Positions 33,104 to 42,344 of a stretch of 64,000 nt of DNA are shown here, in pieces. This DNA comes from Streptosporangium roseum DSM 43021 (lineage in GTDB: Bacteria; Actinomycetota; Actinomycetes; Streptosporangiales; Streptosporangiaceae), in NCBI RefSeq assembly GCF_000024865.1, contig NC_013595.1, forward strand, positions 3,906,001 through 3,970,000, read 5' to 3'. The notes beneath the pieces are model-generated. The model made no database searches, was not told the origin of the DNA, and worked only from the letters and a program-made list of their open reading frames with translations. The position numbers and the translations under genes were made by a program. Position 1 is the first letter of the stretch. Each line of letters starts with the position of its first letter.

Positions 33104-36100
33104 GTGCACGTTCCCGCCCATCCGGTCCGCGTCGTCACAGCGGCGGCGCTGTTCGACGGACACGACGCGGCCATCAACATCATGCGGCGGATCCTGCAGG
33201 CCCAGGGGGCCGAGGTCATCCACCTGGGCCACAACCGCTCCGTCGACGAGATCGTCACCGCCGCGATCCAGGAGGACGTGCAGGGCGTGGCGATCAGCTC
33301 CTACCAGGGCGGCCACGTCGAGTTCTTCACCTACCTCGTGGACCTGCTGCGCGAGCGCGGCGCCGGCCACGTCAAGGTCTACGGCGGGGGCGGCGGGGTG
33401 ATCGTGCGGGAGGAGATCGACACGCTGCACGCCCACGGCGTCGCCGGGGTCTTCTCCCCGGAGGACGGGCAGCGGCTCGGGCTGGCCGGGATGATCAACA
33501 AGGTCGTCGAGGCGTGCGACGTGGACCTGGCCGCGGGCGGCCCGCCCCCGCTCGCCGAGGTGGTCACGGGAGACCACCGGGCGCTGGCCCGCGCGATCAC
33601 GACGGTGGAGTCCGGCGTCGCGGACGCCGCATGGCTGCAGGCGCTGCGGAGCGCGGCGGCCGGGCGCGGGGTCCCGGTCCTGGGCATCACCGGCACGGGC
33701 GGCTCGGGCAAGTCCTCGCTCACCGACGAGCTGCTGCGCCGGATCAGGATCGACTCCGAGGACAAGCTGCGCGTGGCCGTCATCGCGGTCGACCCGACCC
33801 GGCGCAGGGGAGGGGGAGCGCTGCTGGGCGACCGGATCAGGATGAACAGCCTGGCCGGCGGCGGCGCCTACTTCCGGTCCCTGGCCACCCGTGGGGCGCA
33901 GGAGCTGCCCGCGCACCTCGGTGACGTGATCGCGGCCTGCCAGGTGGCGGGCCACGACCTGGTGATCGTGGAGACCCCGGGCATCGGGCAGGGCGACGCG
34001 GCGATCGTGCCGTTCGCCGACGTGTCGCTGTACGTCATGACACCGGAGTTCGGTGCGGCGTCCCAGCTTGAGAAGATCGACATGCTCGACTTCGCGGACG
34101 TGGTGGCGATCAACAAGTACGAGCGCCGGGGGGCGGAGGACGCGCTGCGCGACGTGCGCCGCCAGATGGTGCGCAACCGGGAGGCGTTCGGGGTCCCGCC
34201 CGAGGAGATGCCCGTCTACGGCACGATCGCCTCGCGGTTCAACGACGCGGGCGTGACCGCGCTCTACCAGCGGCTCAGGGACCTGCTCGGCGAGCACGGG
34301 CTGCCCGCGACCCCGCGGCTGCTCCCGGAGGTGCACGGCACCACCTCCGAGGTCACCGCCGGCATCGTGCCGCCGGCCCGGTCCCGCTACCTGGCCGAGA
34401 TCGCCGACACCGTACGCGGCTACCACGCCCACACCGGCGACCAGGCGGAGGCGGTGCGCCGCCACCAGAGACTGGCCGCCGTCCGCGAGCTCGTCGCCGC
34501 CGAGGGCGCCGACACCGCCACCGTGGACCTGCTCCTCGACCGCGCCGCCGCAGAGGTGGATCCGGACAGCCGGGCGCTTCTGGAGGGGTGGAGCGCCACC
34601 GCGGACGCCTACCAGGCCGACGAGCTGGTGGTGAAGGTCCGCGACAGGGAGCTGCGGACCCCGCTGTGGCGCCCGACGCTGTCGGGGAACCGGATCCCGC
34701 GCGTCGCGCTGCCGCGCCTGTCCGACCACGGCGACCTGCTGCGCTTCCTGCGCGCGGAGAACCTGCCGGGCTCCTTCCCGTTCACCGCCGGGGTGTTCCC
34801 CTTCAAGCGGGACGACGAGGACCCGACCAGGATGTTCGCCGGAGAGGGCGACCCGTTCCGCACCAACCGGCGCTTCAAGCTGCTGTCGGAGGGCCAGCCG
34901 GCGACCCGGCTGTCCACCGCGTTCGACTCGGTCACGCTCTACGGCAACGACCCCGCGCTCCGGCCCGACATCTACGGCAAGGTCGGCACGTCAGGGGTGT
35001 CGATCGCCACGCTCGACGACATGAAGACGCTGTATGACGGCTTCGACCTCTCCGCGCCCAACACCTCGGTCTCCATGACCATCAACGGTCCCGCGCCCAC
35101 CATCCTGGCCTTCTTCCTCAACGCCGCCCTCGACCAGGCGCTCGGCCGCTTCCGCGACGAGCACGGCCGCGAGCCCGCGCCCGACGAGGCCGCGCTGCTG
35201 CGCGCCCGGACGCTGGCCACCGTGCGCGGCACCGTGCAGGCCGACATCCTCAAGGAGGACCAGGGCCAGAACACCTGCATCTTCTCCACCGAGTTCTCAC
35301 TGCGGATGATGGCCGACATCCAGGAGTGGTTCATCGCCAACGGGGTGCGCAACTTCTACTCGGTGTCGATCTCCGGCTACCACATCGCCGAGGCCGGGGC
35401 GAACCCGATCAGCCAGCTCGCCTTCACCCTGGCCAACGGCTTCACCTACGTCGAGGCCTACCTGGCCCGCGGCATGAAGATCGACGACTTCGCGCCCAAC
35501 CTGTCGTTCTTCTTCTCCAACGGCATGGACCCCGAGTACAGCGTGCTCGGGCGGGTGGCCCGCCGCATCTGGGCGGTGGCGCTGAAGGAGCGGTACGGCG
35601 CCGCCGAGCGGGCGCAGAAGCTGAAGTACCACATCCAGACCTCCGGCCGGTCGCTGCACGCCCAGGAGATGGACTTCAACGACATCCGCACCACGCTGCA
35701 GGCGCTGACCGCGATCTACGACAACTGCAACAGCCTGCACACCAACGCCTTCGACGAGGCCGTCACCACCCCGTCCCCCGACTCGGTACGGCGGGCCATG
35801 GCCATCCAGCTCATCATCAACCGGGAGTGGGGCCTGGCCGTGAACGAGAACCCGCTGCAGGGCTCGTTCATCGTCGACGAGCTCACCGACCTGGTCGAGG
35901 AGGCCGTGCTCAGGGAGTTCGAGCGCATCTCCGACCGGGGCGGCGTGCTGGGCGCGATGGAGACCGGCTACCAGCGCGGGCGCATCCAGGACGAGTCGAT
36001 GCTGTACGAGACCCGAAAGCACGACGGCTCCCTGCCGATCATCGGCGTCAACACCTTCCGCAACCCGCGCGGCGAGGCCCAGCGCGGCCCGCTGGAGCTG

Positions 36101-36325
36101 GCCCGCGGCACCGAGGAGGAGAAGCGGTCCCAGCTCGACCGGCTGCGTGGCTTCCAGGAGGCGCACGCCGAGCAGGCCCCGCAGGCGCTGCAGCGGCTCC
36201 GCCGGGCGGCGATGTCGGACGAGAACGCCTTCGCGGTGCTGATGGACGCCGCCCGCGTCTGCTCCCTCGGCCAGATCACCGAGGCGCTGTTCGAGGCCGG
36301 CGGCCAGTACCGCCGCAACGTATGA
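33104..36325 (+). CDS. icmF: Fused isobutyryl-CoA mutase (IcmF)
   Basis: This 1073-residue cytoplasmic enzyme interconverts isobutyryl-CoA and n-butyryl-CoA using coenzyme B12. Order of domains: B12-binding Rossmann domain (1-135; FDGHDAAINIMRR with His20 as the cobalt ligand), MeaB-like GTPase chaperone (about 160-430; P-loop GTGGSGKSS near residue 200, ETPGIGQGD, NKYERRG) and the mutase TIM-barrel (about 520-1073; TSGVSIATLDDM, SVSISGYHIAEAGANPISQL, YDNCNSLHTNAFDEA). I chose GTG 33104 (AGGAG 5 bases before) because homologues begin a few residues before HPVRVVTAAALFDGHD. The stop overlaps the next gene (ATGA). It supports branched-chain amino acid breakdown or polyketide precursor supply. 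Confidence 0.96.
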   Translation: MHVPAHPVRVVTAAALFDGHDAAINIMRRILQAQGAEVIHLGHNRSVDEIVTAAIQEDVQGVAISSYQGGHVEFFTYLVDLLRERGAGHVKVYGGGGGVIVREEIDTLHAHGVAGVFSPEDGQRLGLAGMINKVVEACDVDLAAGGPPPLAEVVTGDHRALARAITTVESGVADAAWLQALRSAAAGRGVPVLGITGTGGSGKSSLTDELLRRIRIDSEDKLRVAVIAVDPTRRRGGGALLGDRIRMNSLAGGGAYFRSLATRGAQELPAHLGDVIAACQVAGHDLVIVETPGIGQGDAAIVPFADVSLYVMTPEFGAASQLEKIDMLDFADVVAINKYERRGAEDALRDVRRQMVRNREAFGVPPEEMPVYGTIASRFNDAGVTALYQRLRDLLGEHGLPATPRLLPEVHGTTSEVTAGIVPPARSRYLAEIADTVRGYHAHTGDQAEAVRRHQRLAAVRELVAAEGADTATVDLLLDRAAAEVDPDSRALLEGWSATADAYQADELVVKVRDRELRTPLWRPTLSGNRIPRVALPRLSDHGDLLRFLRAENLPGSFPFTAGVFPFKRDDEDPTRMFAGEGDPFRTNRRFKLLSEGQPATRLSTAFDSVTLYGNDPALRPDIYGKVGTSGVSIATLDDMKTLYDGFDLSAPNTSVSMTINGPAPTILAFFLNAALDQALGRFRDEHGREPAPDEAALLRARTLATVRGTVQADILKEDQGQNTCIFSTEFSLRMMADIQEWFIANGVRNFYSVSISGYHIAEAGANPISQLAFTLANGFTYVEAYLARGMKIDDFAPNLSFFFSNGMDPEYSVLGRVARRIWAVALKERYGAAERAQKLKYHIQTSGRSLHAQEMDFNDIRTTLQALTAIYDNCNSLHTNAFDEAVTTPSPDSVRRAMAIQLIINREWGLAVNENPLQGSFIVDELTDLVEEAVLREFERISDRGGVLGAMETGYQRGRIQDESMLYETRKHDGSLPIIGVNTFRNPRGEAQRGPLELARGTEEEKRSQLDRLRGFQEAHAEQAPQALQRLRRAAMSDENAFAVLMDAARVCSLGQITEALFEAGGQYRRNV

Positions 36326-37089
36326 GGGACGACACCGGCGCCACGGTGCCGGTCCCCGCGCGGGTGCGCCGCGTCGTCTCCCTCGTCCCCTCGCTCACCG
36401 AGACCGTCGCGGCGACCTCGCCCGGGTTGCTGGTGGGAGCCACCGACTGGTGCAGCCATCCCGCCGGCCTCGACGTCACCAGGGTCCGGGGCACCAAGAA
36501 CCCGGACCTGGAGCGGATCGGATCGCTCCGTCCCGACGTCGTGCTGGCCAACTTCGAGGAGAACCGCGCCGCCGACCTCGACGCGCTCCGGGCCTCCGGC
36601 CTCCCGGTCTGGGTGACGGTGATCCGTACCGTGCGGGAGGCGCTGGTGTCGCTGGACCGCGTTCTCACCGAGGCCTGCCGCCTGCCCCGCCCGGCCTGGC
36701 TGGACGAGGCGGAGGACGCGTGGCGGCAGGAGACCCGCGAGCGGTGGTGCCGGGCGGTCATCCCGGTGTGGCGCCGGCCGTGGATGGTCGTCGGCGGGGA
36801 GACCTTCACCGGTGACGTGCTGGCCCGGCTGGGCGTCGAGAACCTCTACGCCGGCCATCCCGAGCGGTATCCGAAGATCCCGATCGACCGGCTGAGGGAG
36901 GCCGGGCCGGATCTCGTGGTGCTGCCGGACGAGCCGTACCGCTTCACCGCGGAGGACGGCCCCGAGAGCTTTCCCGGCGTCGACGCGGCCCTGCTCGACG
37001 GGCGCTTCCTGACGTGGTACGGCCCCTCGCTCGTCGAAGCTCCCGCGGTGCTGTCGGCCCAGCTGCGCCGTACGGTCAGGGGCGGCTGA
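36322..37089 (+). CDS. BtuF-like helical-backbone metal/cobalamin-binding protein without signal peptide
   Basis: This 255-residue protein has the TroA/BtuF fold: RRVVSLVPSLTETVAA, VGATDWCSHP, GTKNPDLERIGSLRPDVVLA, WMVVGGETFTGDVLARLGVENLYA, ERYPKIPIDRL and PDLVVLPDEPY. BtuF proteins capture vitamin B12 outside the cell, but this one has no signal sequence or lipobox, so it is probably cytoplasmic. Its ATG overlaps the icmF stop, tying it to a B12-dependent mutase. Handling or loading of the cofactor is an attractive but unproven role. Confidence 0.85.
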   Translation: MRDDTGATVPVPARVRRVVSLVPSLTETVAATSPGLLVGATDWCSHPAGLDVTRVRGTKNPDLERIGSLRPDVVLANFEENRAADLDALRASGLPVWVTVIRTVREALVSLDRVLTEACRLPRPAWLDEAEDAWRQETRERWCRAVIPVWRRPWMVVGGETFTGDVLARLGVENLYAGHPERYPKIPIDRLREAGPDLVVLPDEPYRFTAEDGPESFPGVDAALLDGRFLTWYGPSLVEAPAVLSAQLRRTVRGG

Positions 37090-37230
37090 ACCGGGGCCGC
37101 GGGGGCCGCTCCACGGACCGCCGCATCGCCTCGCGCAGGTCGGCGCCGACGTGGTGGGCAGCACCCGCGGGGGCGCCCGGCGACGCCGTTTCCGGGGCGG
37201 TCCGCCGCCACGCGCGCCGGTCGCCGGGTC

Positions 37231-38196
37231 TCAGCAGGCACCCAGGTCCGCCCAGACCCACCGGGCGGTGAGCGGGTCCTCCAGCCGGGTCCACCAGCGG
37301 GTCTGGTACAGGCGCCCGTCGCGCGACACCCGGTCGCCCCGGGTGTAGACGTCGTGCGCGTGCCAGGCCGGTGCGGTGCACGCCGGCGGATACGGTCCGC
37401 CGGTCACCGCGGGCAGGTCGAAGCCCCACCCGGCCCGCTGCCACCGGGGGAGCACCTGCCGGTAGGCGTCCAGGGTGGGCGCGCGGTCGCCGCCGCCGTC
37501 GTGGGACAGCGCCACGGCCGTCGGGTGGAGCTGCGCGTCCAGGCGCTGGGCGATCACATCCGCCGGGGAGCCGTCCCAGTCGGCCGGATCCATCGTCCAG
37601 GCCAGGGCCGTCATGCCCAGGGAGGCCGCGACCTGCGGGGAGGCGCCCCAGGCGCCGTACGGCGCCCGGAAGTACCTGATGGGCAGGCCGGGGTCGCCGG
37701 CCGCCGTACGGATCGCCTCGTTGGTGGCGGTCAGGTCGGCGCGGATCGCCTCGGGCGTCCAGCCGGCGACGGAGTCGTGCCCGAAGGTGTGGTTGCACAC
37801 CGCGTGCCCGTCGGCGACGATGCGGCGCACCAGGTCGGGCCGGGCCTGGGCCTGGCTGCCGAGCAGGCAGAACGTGGCGCGGATCTGCCGGTCGCGCAGC
37901 AGGTCGAGGAGCGCGGGCGTCCAGCCGGGGGAGGGGCCGTCGTCGAAGGTGAGGGCGGCGAGCCGGCCGGCGCCCCGGGTGGCGTAGACGATCTCGCCGG
38001 TGGGCCCACCGACGGGGATGATCTCGTCGGTAGGTCCACCGGAGCCGGTAGGTCCACCGGAGTGGACGGCTCCGCCGGCGGGCACGCTTGGGCGGGCGAT
38101 CCCGCCGGCGGGCCGGTCGGCGTGGGCGGGACCGCCGATGGTCACCGCGACCGCCAGGACGGTGATCAAGCCGAGGAGACGCGCGCTCAGTCGCAT
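37231..38196 (-). CDS. Secreted polysaccharide (chitin) deacetylase with CBM5/12 module
   Basis: This 321-residue exported protein has a signal peptide at 1-26 (cut after AHA), a flexible linker of G-G-P/V-T repeats (30-68), a NodB deacetylase domain and a C-terminal chitin-binding module of the CBM5/12 type (about 275-321; WHAHDVYTRGDRVSRDGRLY, TRWWTRLEDP). NodB metal motifs are all present: TFDDGPS with Asp85/86, H136-x3-H140 in NHTFGH, RAPYGAW, the DPADWD loop and LSHDG. It removes acetyl groups from chitin or related glycans outside the cell. It is divergent from the chitinase gene. Confidence 0.92.
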   Translation of the reverse strand: MRLSARLLGLITVLAVAVTIGGPAHADRPAGGIARPSVPAGGAVHSGGPTGSGGPTDEIIPVGGPTGEIVYATRGAGRLAALTFDDGPSPGWTPALLDLLRDRQIRATFCLLGSQAQARPDLVRRIVADGHAVCNHTFGHDSVAGWTPEAIRADLTATNEAIRTAAGDPGLPIRYFRAPYGAWGASPQVAASLGMTALAWTMDPADWDGSPADVIAQRLDAQLHPTAVALSHDGGGDRAPTLDAYRQVLPRWQRAGWGFDLPAVTGGPYPPACTAPAWHAHDVYTRGDRVSRDGRLYQTRWWTRLEDPLTARWVWADLGAC

Positions 38197-38596
38197 GGCG
38201 GAGCCTTTCGACGGGGGGAGATCGAGGCACCTTATTGAAAACCTTCTTTACCATGCGGGCCGCCGGGAGAACAGGCCCGGCGATTCCCGCCGAAGGTGCA
38301 CCGGCCGGTGCCGCCGACTTCCCGGAGGGGGGCGGGAGGGGCGTGCGGCCCGGCCTCCACCCGCTCCGCCCCTGCGTGGGACGGGGGAGCGGGCCCCTGG
38401 CGGGGCGGCGGAACAAAACGGAAGCCAAGGGTTGACGGCCCATGTCGGCGAGCGTAACTTCCCGAATTAAATAGGAAGGTTTCTTGTTTGTTGCTTCCTT
38501 GACGGGCGGCTTCGACCGTTTCCGAGGAAGGTCGCGCACGCGTACAGATCACCGGGGGACCCCACGCCTCATTTGATCCTCCAGAGAGGAAACACG
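38197..38596. promoter_or_regulatory. Shared regulatory region of the divergent chitin genes
   Basis: The 400-bp gap contains TTGAAAACCTTCTTTA (38235-38250) near the deacetylase start and ATAGGAAGGTTTCTTG (38471-38486) about 111 bases before the chitinase start. Read on opposite strands they share the core AAACCTTC, so one regulator could act on both genes. Assignment is inference. No gene lies between. Confidence 0.45.
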
Positions 38597-41500
38597 ATGT
38601 CCCGTCCCCGTTCATGGAGAGCAGTCGCCGTGGCGGTCGTCTGCGCGGCCGCCACGGTGGGCATGACCACGGTCGGCACACCGGTCGCGCATGCCGCGGC
38701 GTCGCTGTCCGCCAAGTTCACCGCCGCCGACCGCGGCACGTGGTGGCAGGGCGGTTACGAGGTGAAGAACACCGGTGACACCGCCGCCACCACCTGGACC
38801 CTCGAATTCGACCTCAACTCCGGCCAGTCCATCGGCAACTGGTGGAACGGCACGCCGACCGTGAGCGGCGGCCACGTGACCGTGAGGCCGTCGAGCACCA
38901 ACGCCAACGTGCCCGCGGGCGGCACCACCGGCGGCAACAGCTTCGGGTTCGTCGGGATGGGACCGAGCACCCCGCCCGCCAACTGCAAGATCAACGGCAA
39001 CCCCTGCGAGGGCGGGCCCCCGCCGGACACCCCGCCGACCGCGCCGGGCAGGCCCGTCGCGACCCCGGACATCACCAGCGTGGCCCTGACCTGGACCGCC
39101 TCCACCGACGACAAGCAGGTCGCCGGGTACGACGTCTACCAGGGCGGCGCCAAGGTCAGGTCGGTCACGACCAGCGCGGCCACGGTGGACGGCCTCGCGG
39201 CCGACACCGAGTACACCTTCACCGTCAAGGCGAGGGACAGCGCGAACCAGGAATCGGCGTCCTCCCCGGCGACGACCGTGCGCACGCTCAAGGACCCGAC
39301 CCCGGACACCGAGGCGCCGACCACGCCGGGCACGCCGGTCGTCACCGGCAAGTCGGCCACCGGCGTGACGCTGCAGTGGGGAGCGTCGACCGACAACCGG
39401 GTTGTCACCTCCTACGAGGTCCACAACGGCGACACGCTCGCCACCACGGTGACCGGGACCCCGCCGGGCACCACCACGACGGTCGGCGGCCTCACCGAGG
39501 ACACCGAGTACACCTTCAAGGTCCGCGCCGGGGACGGGGCGGGCAACCGGTCGGCCTTCTCCGGGACGGTCACCGTCCGGACCGACAGGCAGCCCACCGA
39601 CCAGTCGGCCTGCCGGCCCGACGGGCTCTACCGGTCGCCCGGCGTGACCGGGGTCCCCTACTGCTCCGTCTACGACACCGACGGGCGCGAGAAGATGGGC
39701 GCCGACCACCCGCGCCGGGTGATCGGATACTTCACGAGCTGGCGGACCGGTCGGAACGGCGCCCCCGCCTACCTGGCGAACGACATCCCGTGGGACAAGA
39801 TCACCCACATCAACTACGCCTTCGCGCACATCGACGGCCAGGGCAAGGTCTCCGTCGGCACCCCGGGACCGGACAACCCCGCCCTCGGCATGCAGTGGCC
39901 GGGCGTCGCCGGAGCCGAGATGGACCCGTCGTACTCGTACAAGGGCCATTTCAACCTGCTCAACAAGTTCAAGAAGCAGCACCCCGGCGTCAAGACGATC
40001 CTGTCGATCGGCGGCTGGGCCGAGACCGGCGGCTACCTCGACGACAACGGCGTACGGCAGGCCACCGGCGGCTTCTACACGATGGCGGGCTCGCAGGCGG
40101 GCATCAACACCTTCGCCGACTCGGCCGTGAAGTTCATCAGGGATTACGGCTTCGACGGCGTGGACATCGACTACGAGTACGCGACGTCCGCCCCGAGCGC
40201 CGGCAACCCGGACGACTTCGCCTTCTCCAACCCGCGCCGCGCCACGCTGATGGCCGGCTACGTCAACCTGATGAGGACGCTGCGCCAGAAGCTGGACGCG
40301 GCCGCCGCGGCCGACGGCAAGTACTACCTGCTGACCGCCGCCACCAGCGCGTCCGGCTGGATCCTGCGCGGCAGCGAGAGCTACCAGGTCACCCCGTACC
40401 TCGACTACGCCAACATGATGACCTACGACCTGCACGGGGCGTGGAACCAGTTCGTCGGCCCGCTGCAGGCGCTGTACGACGACGGCACCGACGCCGAGAT
40501 GAAGCACTGGAACGTGTACGGCACCTACAGCGGCATCGGCTACCTGAACGGCGACTGGGCCTACCACCACCTGCGCGGCGCGATCCAGTCCGGCCGGATC
40601 AACCTGGGCCTCGGCTACTACAGCCGCGGCTGGAAGGGCGTCACCGGTGGCACCGACGGGCTCTGGGGAACCTCCGCGCTGCCCAACCAGAACGACTGCC
40701 CGGAGGGCACCGGAGGAAAGATCGGCTCCACGGTGCCGTGCGGCGACGGCGCGATCGGCATCGACAACCTCTGGCACGACCTGGATAAAACAGGCAAGGA
40801 GGTGCCCGCGGGCGTCAACCCGGTCTGGCACTTCAAGAACCTGCAGGAGGGCAGGCAGGGCAGCTACATCACCCAGTACGGGCTCACCCCCGACACCGAC
40901 CCGGCCGACCGCCTCTCCGGCACATACACCCGCAAGTACTCCTCCTCCATGGCCGCCCCCTGGCTGTGGAACAACGACAAGAAGGTCTACCTGTCCACCG
41001 AGGACGACCAGTCCGTCCAGGCCAAGGCCGACTACGTGGTCGGCAAAGGCCTCGGTGGCATCATGATCTGGGAGCTGGCCGGCGACTACGCCTACCACCC
41101 GGGGCGCGACGGAGGCAGGGGCGAGTACTTCATCGGCGACACGCTCACCACGAAGATCTACAACACCTTCAGGACGGCCGCGCCGTACGGGAACCTGAAG
41201 GCCGGCACCAGGGCGATGCCCGCCCAGACCCTGAACGTCCAGGCCGAGCTGTACGGCTTCGCGGTCGGTGACGCCAACTACCCGATCTCGCCCAAGCTCA
41301 AGTTCACCAACAACTCCACGACCACCATCCCCGGCGGTGCCACGATCGAGTTCGACTACGGCACCTCCGCGCCGGCGACCATGACCCAGCAGACCGGCTG
41401 GACGCTCTCCATCGTGTCCACCGGCCATACCGGGCCGAACACCGGCGGCCTCAAGGGTGACTTCCACCGGGTCCGGCTGACGGTCCCGACCTGGGAGAGC

Positions 41501-41623
41501 ATCGCCCCCGGGCAGTCCAAGGAGGTCCAGCTCCGCTACGACCTGCCCATCGCCAGCCCGTCCAACTTCACCGTGACGTTCGGCGGCCAGTCCTACCGGA
41601 TGGCCTTCGACAACCCGCGCTGA
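38597..41623 (+). CDS. Secreted multidomain GH18 chitinase
   Basis: This 1008-residue exported enzyme starts with a signal peptide (1-34, AHAA). It continues with a CBM2-type cellulose/chitin-binding domain (about 36-137), two fibronectin type III domains (148-231 and 242-329), a GH18 catalytic barrel (about 372-880) and a C-terminal ChiC-like beta domain (about 885-1008). The GH18 active-site motif is FDGVDIDYE with Asp520, Asp523, Asp525 and catalytic Glu527; SIGGW and MTYDLHG are further strand motifs. It cleaves chitin to small oligomers outside the cell, complementing the divergent deacetylase. ATG 38597 follows AGAGAGGAAACACG. Confidence 0.95.
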   Translation: MSRPRSWRAVAVAVVCAAATVGMTTVGTPVAHAAASLSAKFTAADRGTWWQGGYEVKNTGDTAATTWTLEFDLNSGQSIGNWWNGTPTVSGGHVTVRPSSTNANVPAGGTTGGNSFGFVGMGPSTPPANCKINGNPCEGGPPPDTPPTAPGRPVATPDITSVALTWTASTDDKQVAGYDVYQGGAKVRSVTTSAATVDGLAADTEYTFTVKARDSANQESASSPATTVRTLKDPTPDTEAPTTPGTPVVTGKSATGVTLQWGASTDNRVVTSYEVHNGDTLATTVTGTPPGTTTTVGGLTEDTEYTFKVRAGDGAGNRSAFSGTVTVRTDRQPTDQSACRPDGLYRSPGVTGVPYCSVYDTDGREKMGADHPRRVIGYFTSWRTGRNGAPAYLANDIPWDKITHINYAFAHIDGQGKVSVGTPGPDNPALGMQWPGVAGAEMDPSYSYKGHFNLLNKFKKQHPGVKTILSIGGWAETGGYLDDNGVRQATGGFYTMAGSQAGINTFADSAVKFIRDYGFDGVDIDYEYATSAPSAGNPDDFAFSNPRRATLMAGYVNLMRTLRQKLDAAAAADGKYYLLTAATSASGWILRGSESYQVTPYLDYANMMTYDLHGAWNQFVGPLQALYDDGTDAEMKHWNVYGTYSGIGYLNGDWAYHHLRGAIQSGRINLGLGYYSRGWKGVTGGTDGLWGTSALPNQNDCPEGTGGKIGSTVPCGDGAIGIDNLWHDLDKTGKEVPAGVNPVWHFKNLQEGRQGSYITQYGLTPDTDPADRLSGTYTRKYSSSMAAPWLWNNDKKVYLSTEDDQSVQAKADYVVGKGLGGIMIWELAGDYAYHPGRDGGRGEYFIGDTLTTKIYNTFRTAAPYGNLKAGTRAMPAQTLNVQAELYGFAVGDANYPISPKLKFTNNSTTTIPGGATIEFDYGTSAPATMTQQTGWTLSIVSTGHTGPNTGGLKGDFHRVRLTVPTWESIAPGQSKEVQLRYDLPIASPSNFTVTFGGQSYRMAFDNPR

Positions 41624-41640
41624 CCTCCCCGCGGCGCGTT

Positions 41641-41667
41641 CCGCCCGGCCGTTCCCCGGCCGGGCGG
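41641..41667 (+). terminator. Perfect 10-bp hairpin after the chitinase gene
   Basis: CCGCCCGGCC, loop GTTCCCC, GGCCGGGCGG, 17 bases beyond the chitinase stop. Confidence 0.8.
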
Positions 41668-41809
41668 AGTGCGTCCGGCTCCACGCCCGCGCTCCCGAGG
41701 GGCTCCGGCCCCGCGGTGGCGGCCTCGACGCCGGCCTCGGGATCCTGCCCCCTGCCGGGCACGCCCGGCGGCCGGCGCCCCGCCGTACGGCCGCCGCGGG
41801 CCGGGACGC

Positions 41810-42151
41810 TCACCCGCCGTTGCGGGCCGAGCCCCTGAGGTCCTCCAGGAGTTCGGCCTGCCCCGAGAGCACGCCTGTGAGGATCGACCGGGCCGTGGCC
41901 AGCAGCTCGGCGATGTCGGGACTGGCGAGCGAGTAGTAGACGCTGGAGCCCTCCTTGCGGGAGACCACCAGGTTGGCCCGCCGCAGCAGAGCGAGCTGCT
42001 GAGACAGATGCGCCGGCTCGATGCCCACCTCGGGAAGCATCTCCGCGACCGAGTGCTCCCGCTCGCTGAGCAACTCCAGCACCCGGATGCGCGACGGATG
42101 CCCGAGTGTCTTGAAGAACTCGGCCTTCAGCTGGTACAACGGCCTGCTCAC
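41810..42151 (-). CDS. ArsR-family winged-helix regulator
   Basis: This 113-residue protein has the ArsR core FFKTLGHPSRIRVLELLSER, MLPEVGIEPAHLSQQLALLR and VVSRKEGSSVYYSLAS. It has no metal-binding cysteine pair. GTG 42151 is the start. It lies convergent to the chitinase and divergent from the PIG-L gene (193-base gap), so it might control the latter. It is the closest relative in the window of the protein at 32397-32738. Confidence 0.9.
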   Translation of the reverse strand: MSRPLYQLKAEFFKTLGHPSRIRVLELLSEREHSVAEMLPEVGIEPAHLSQQLALLRRANLVVSRKEGSSVYYSLASPDIAELLATARSILTGVLSGQAELLEDLRGSARNGG

Positions 42152-42344
42152 CGCGGCATTCTACCCGCGCCGGGCCGTCTGCCCCCGCCGGACGCGACCG
42201 GCACCGGAGCGCGGTCGCCGCCTCGGGGGTGGTGGTCGCGCGCGGGCCCGGCAGGTGTCGCGCCCGCCGATTCCGGCCGCCCTCCGGTCGCCGTAGAGTG
42301 GGCGGGGCCGTATGGCCCTCTACTACGGAGGGGTTGCGATATCC

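Noticed and set aside
38573..38596. Earlier chitinase start at 38573
   Set aside because: The AGAGAGGA ribosome site lies between it and ATG 38597, which begins a proper signal peptide.
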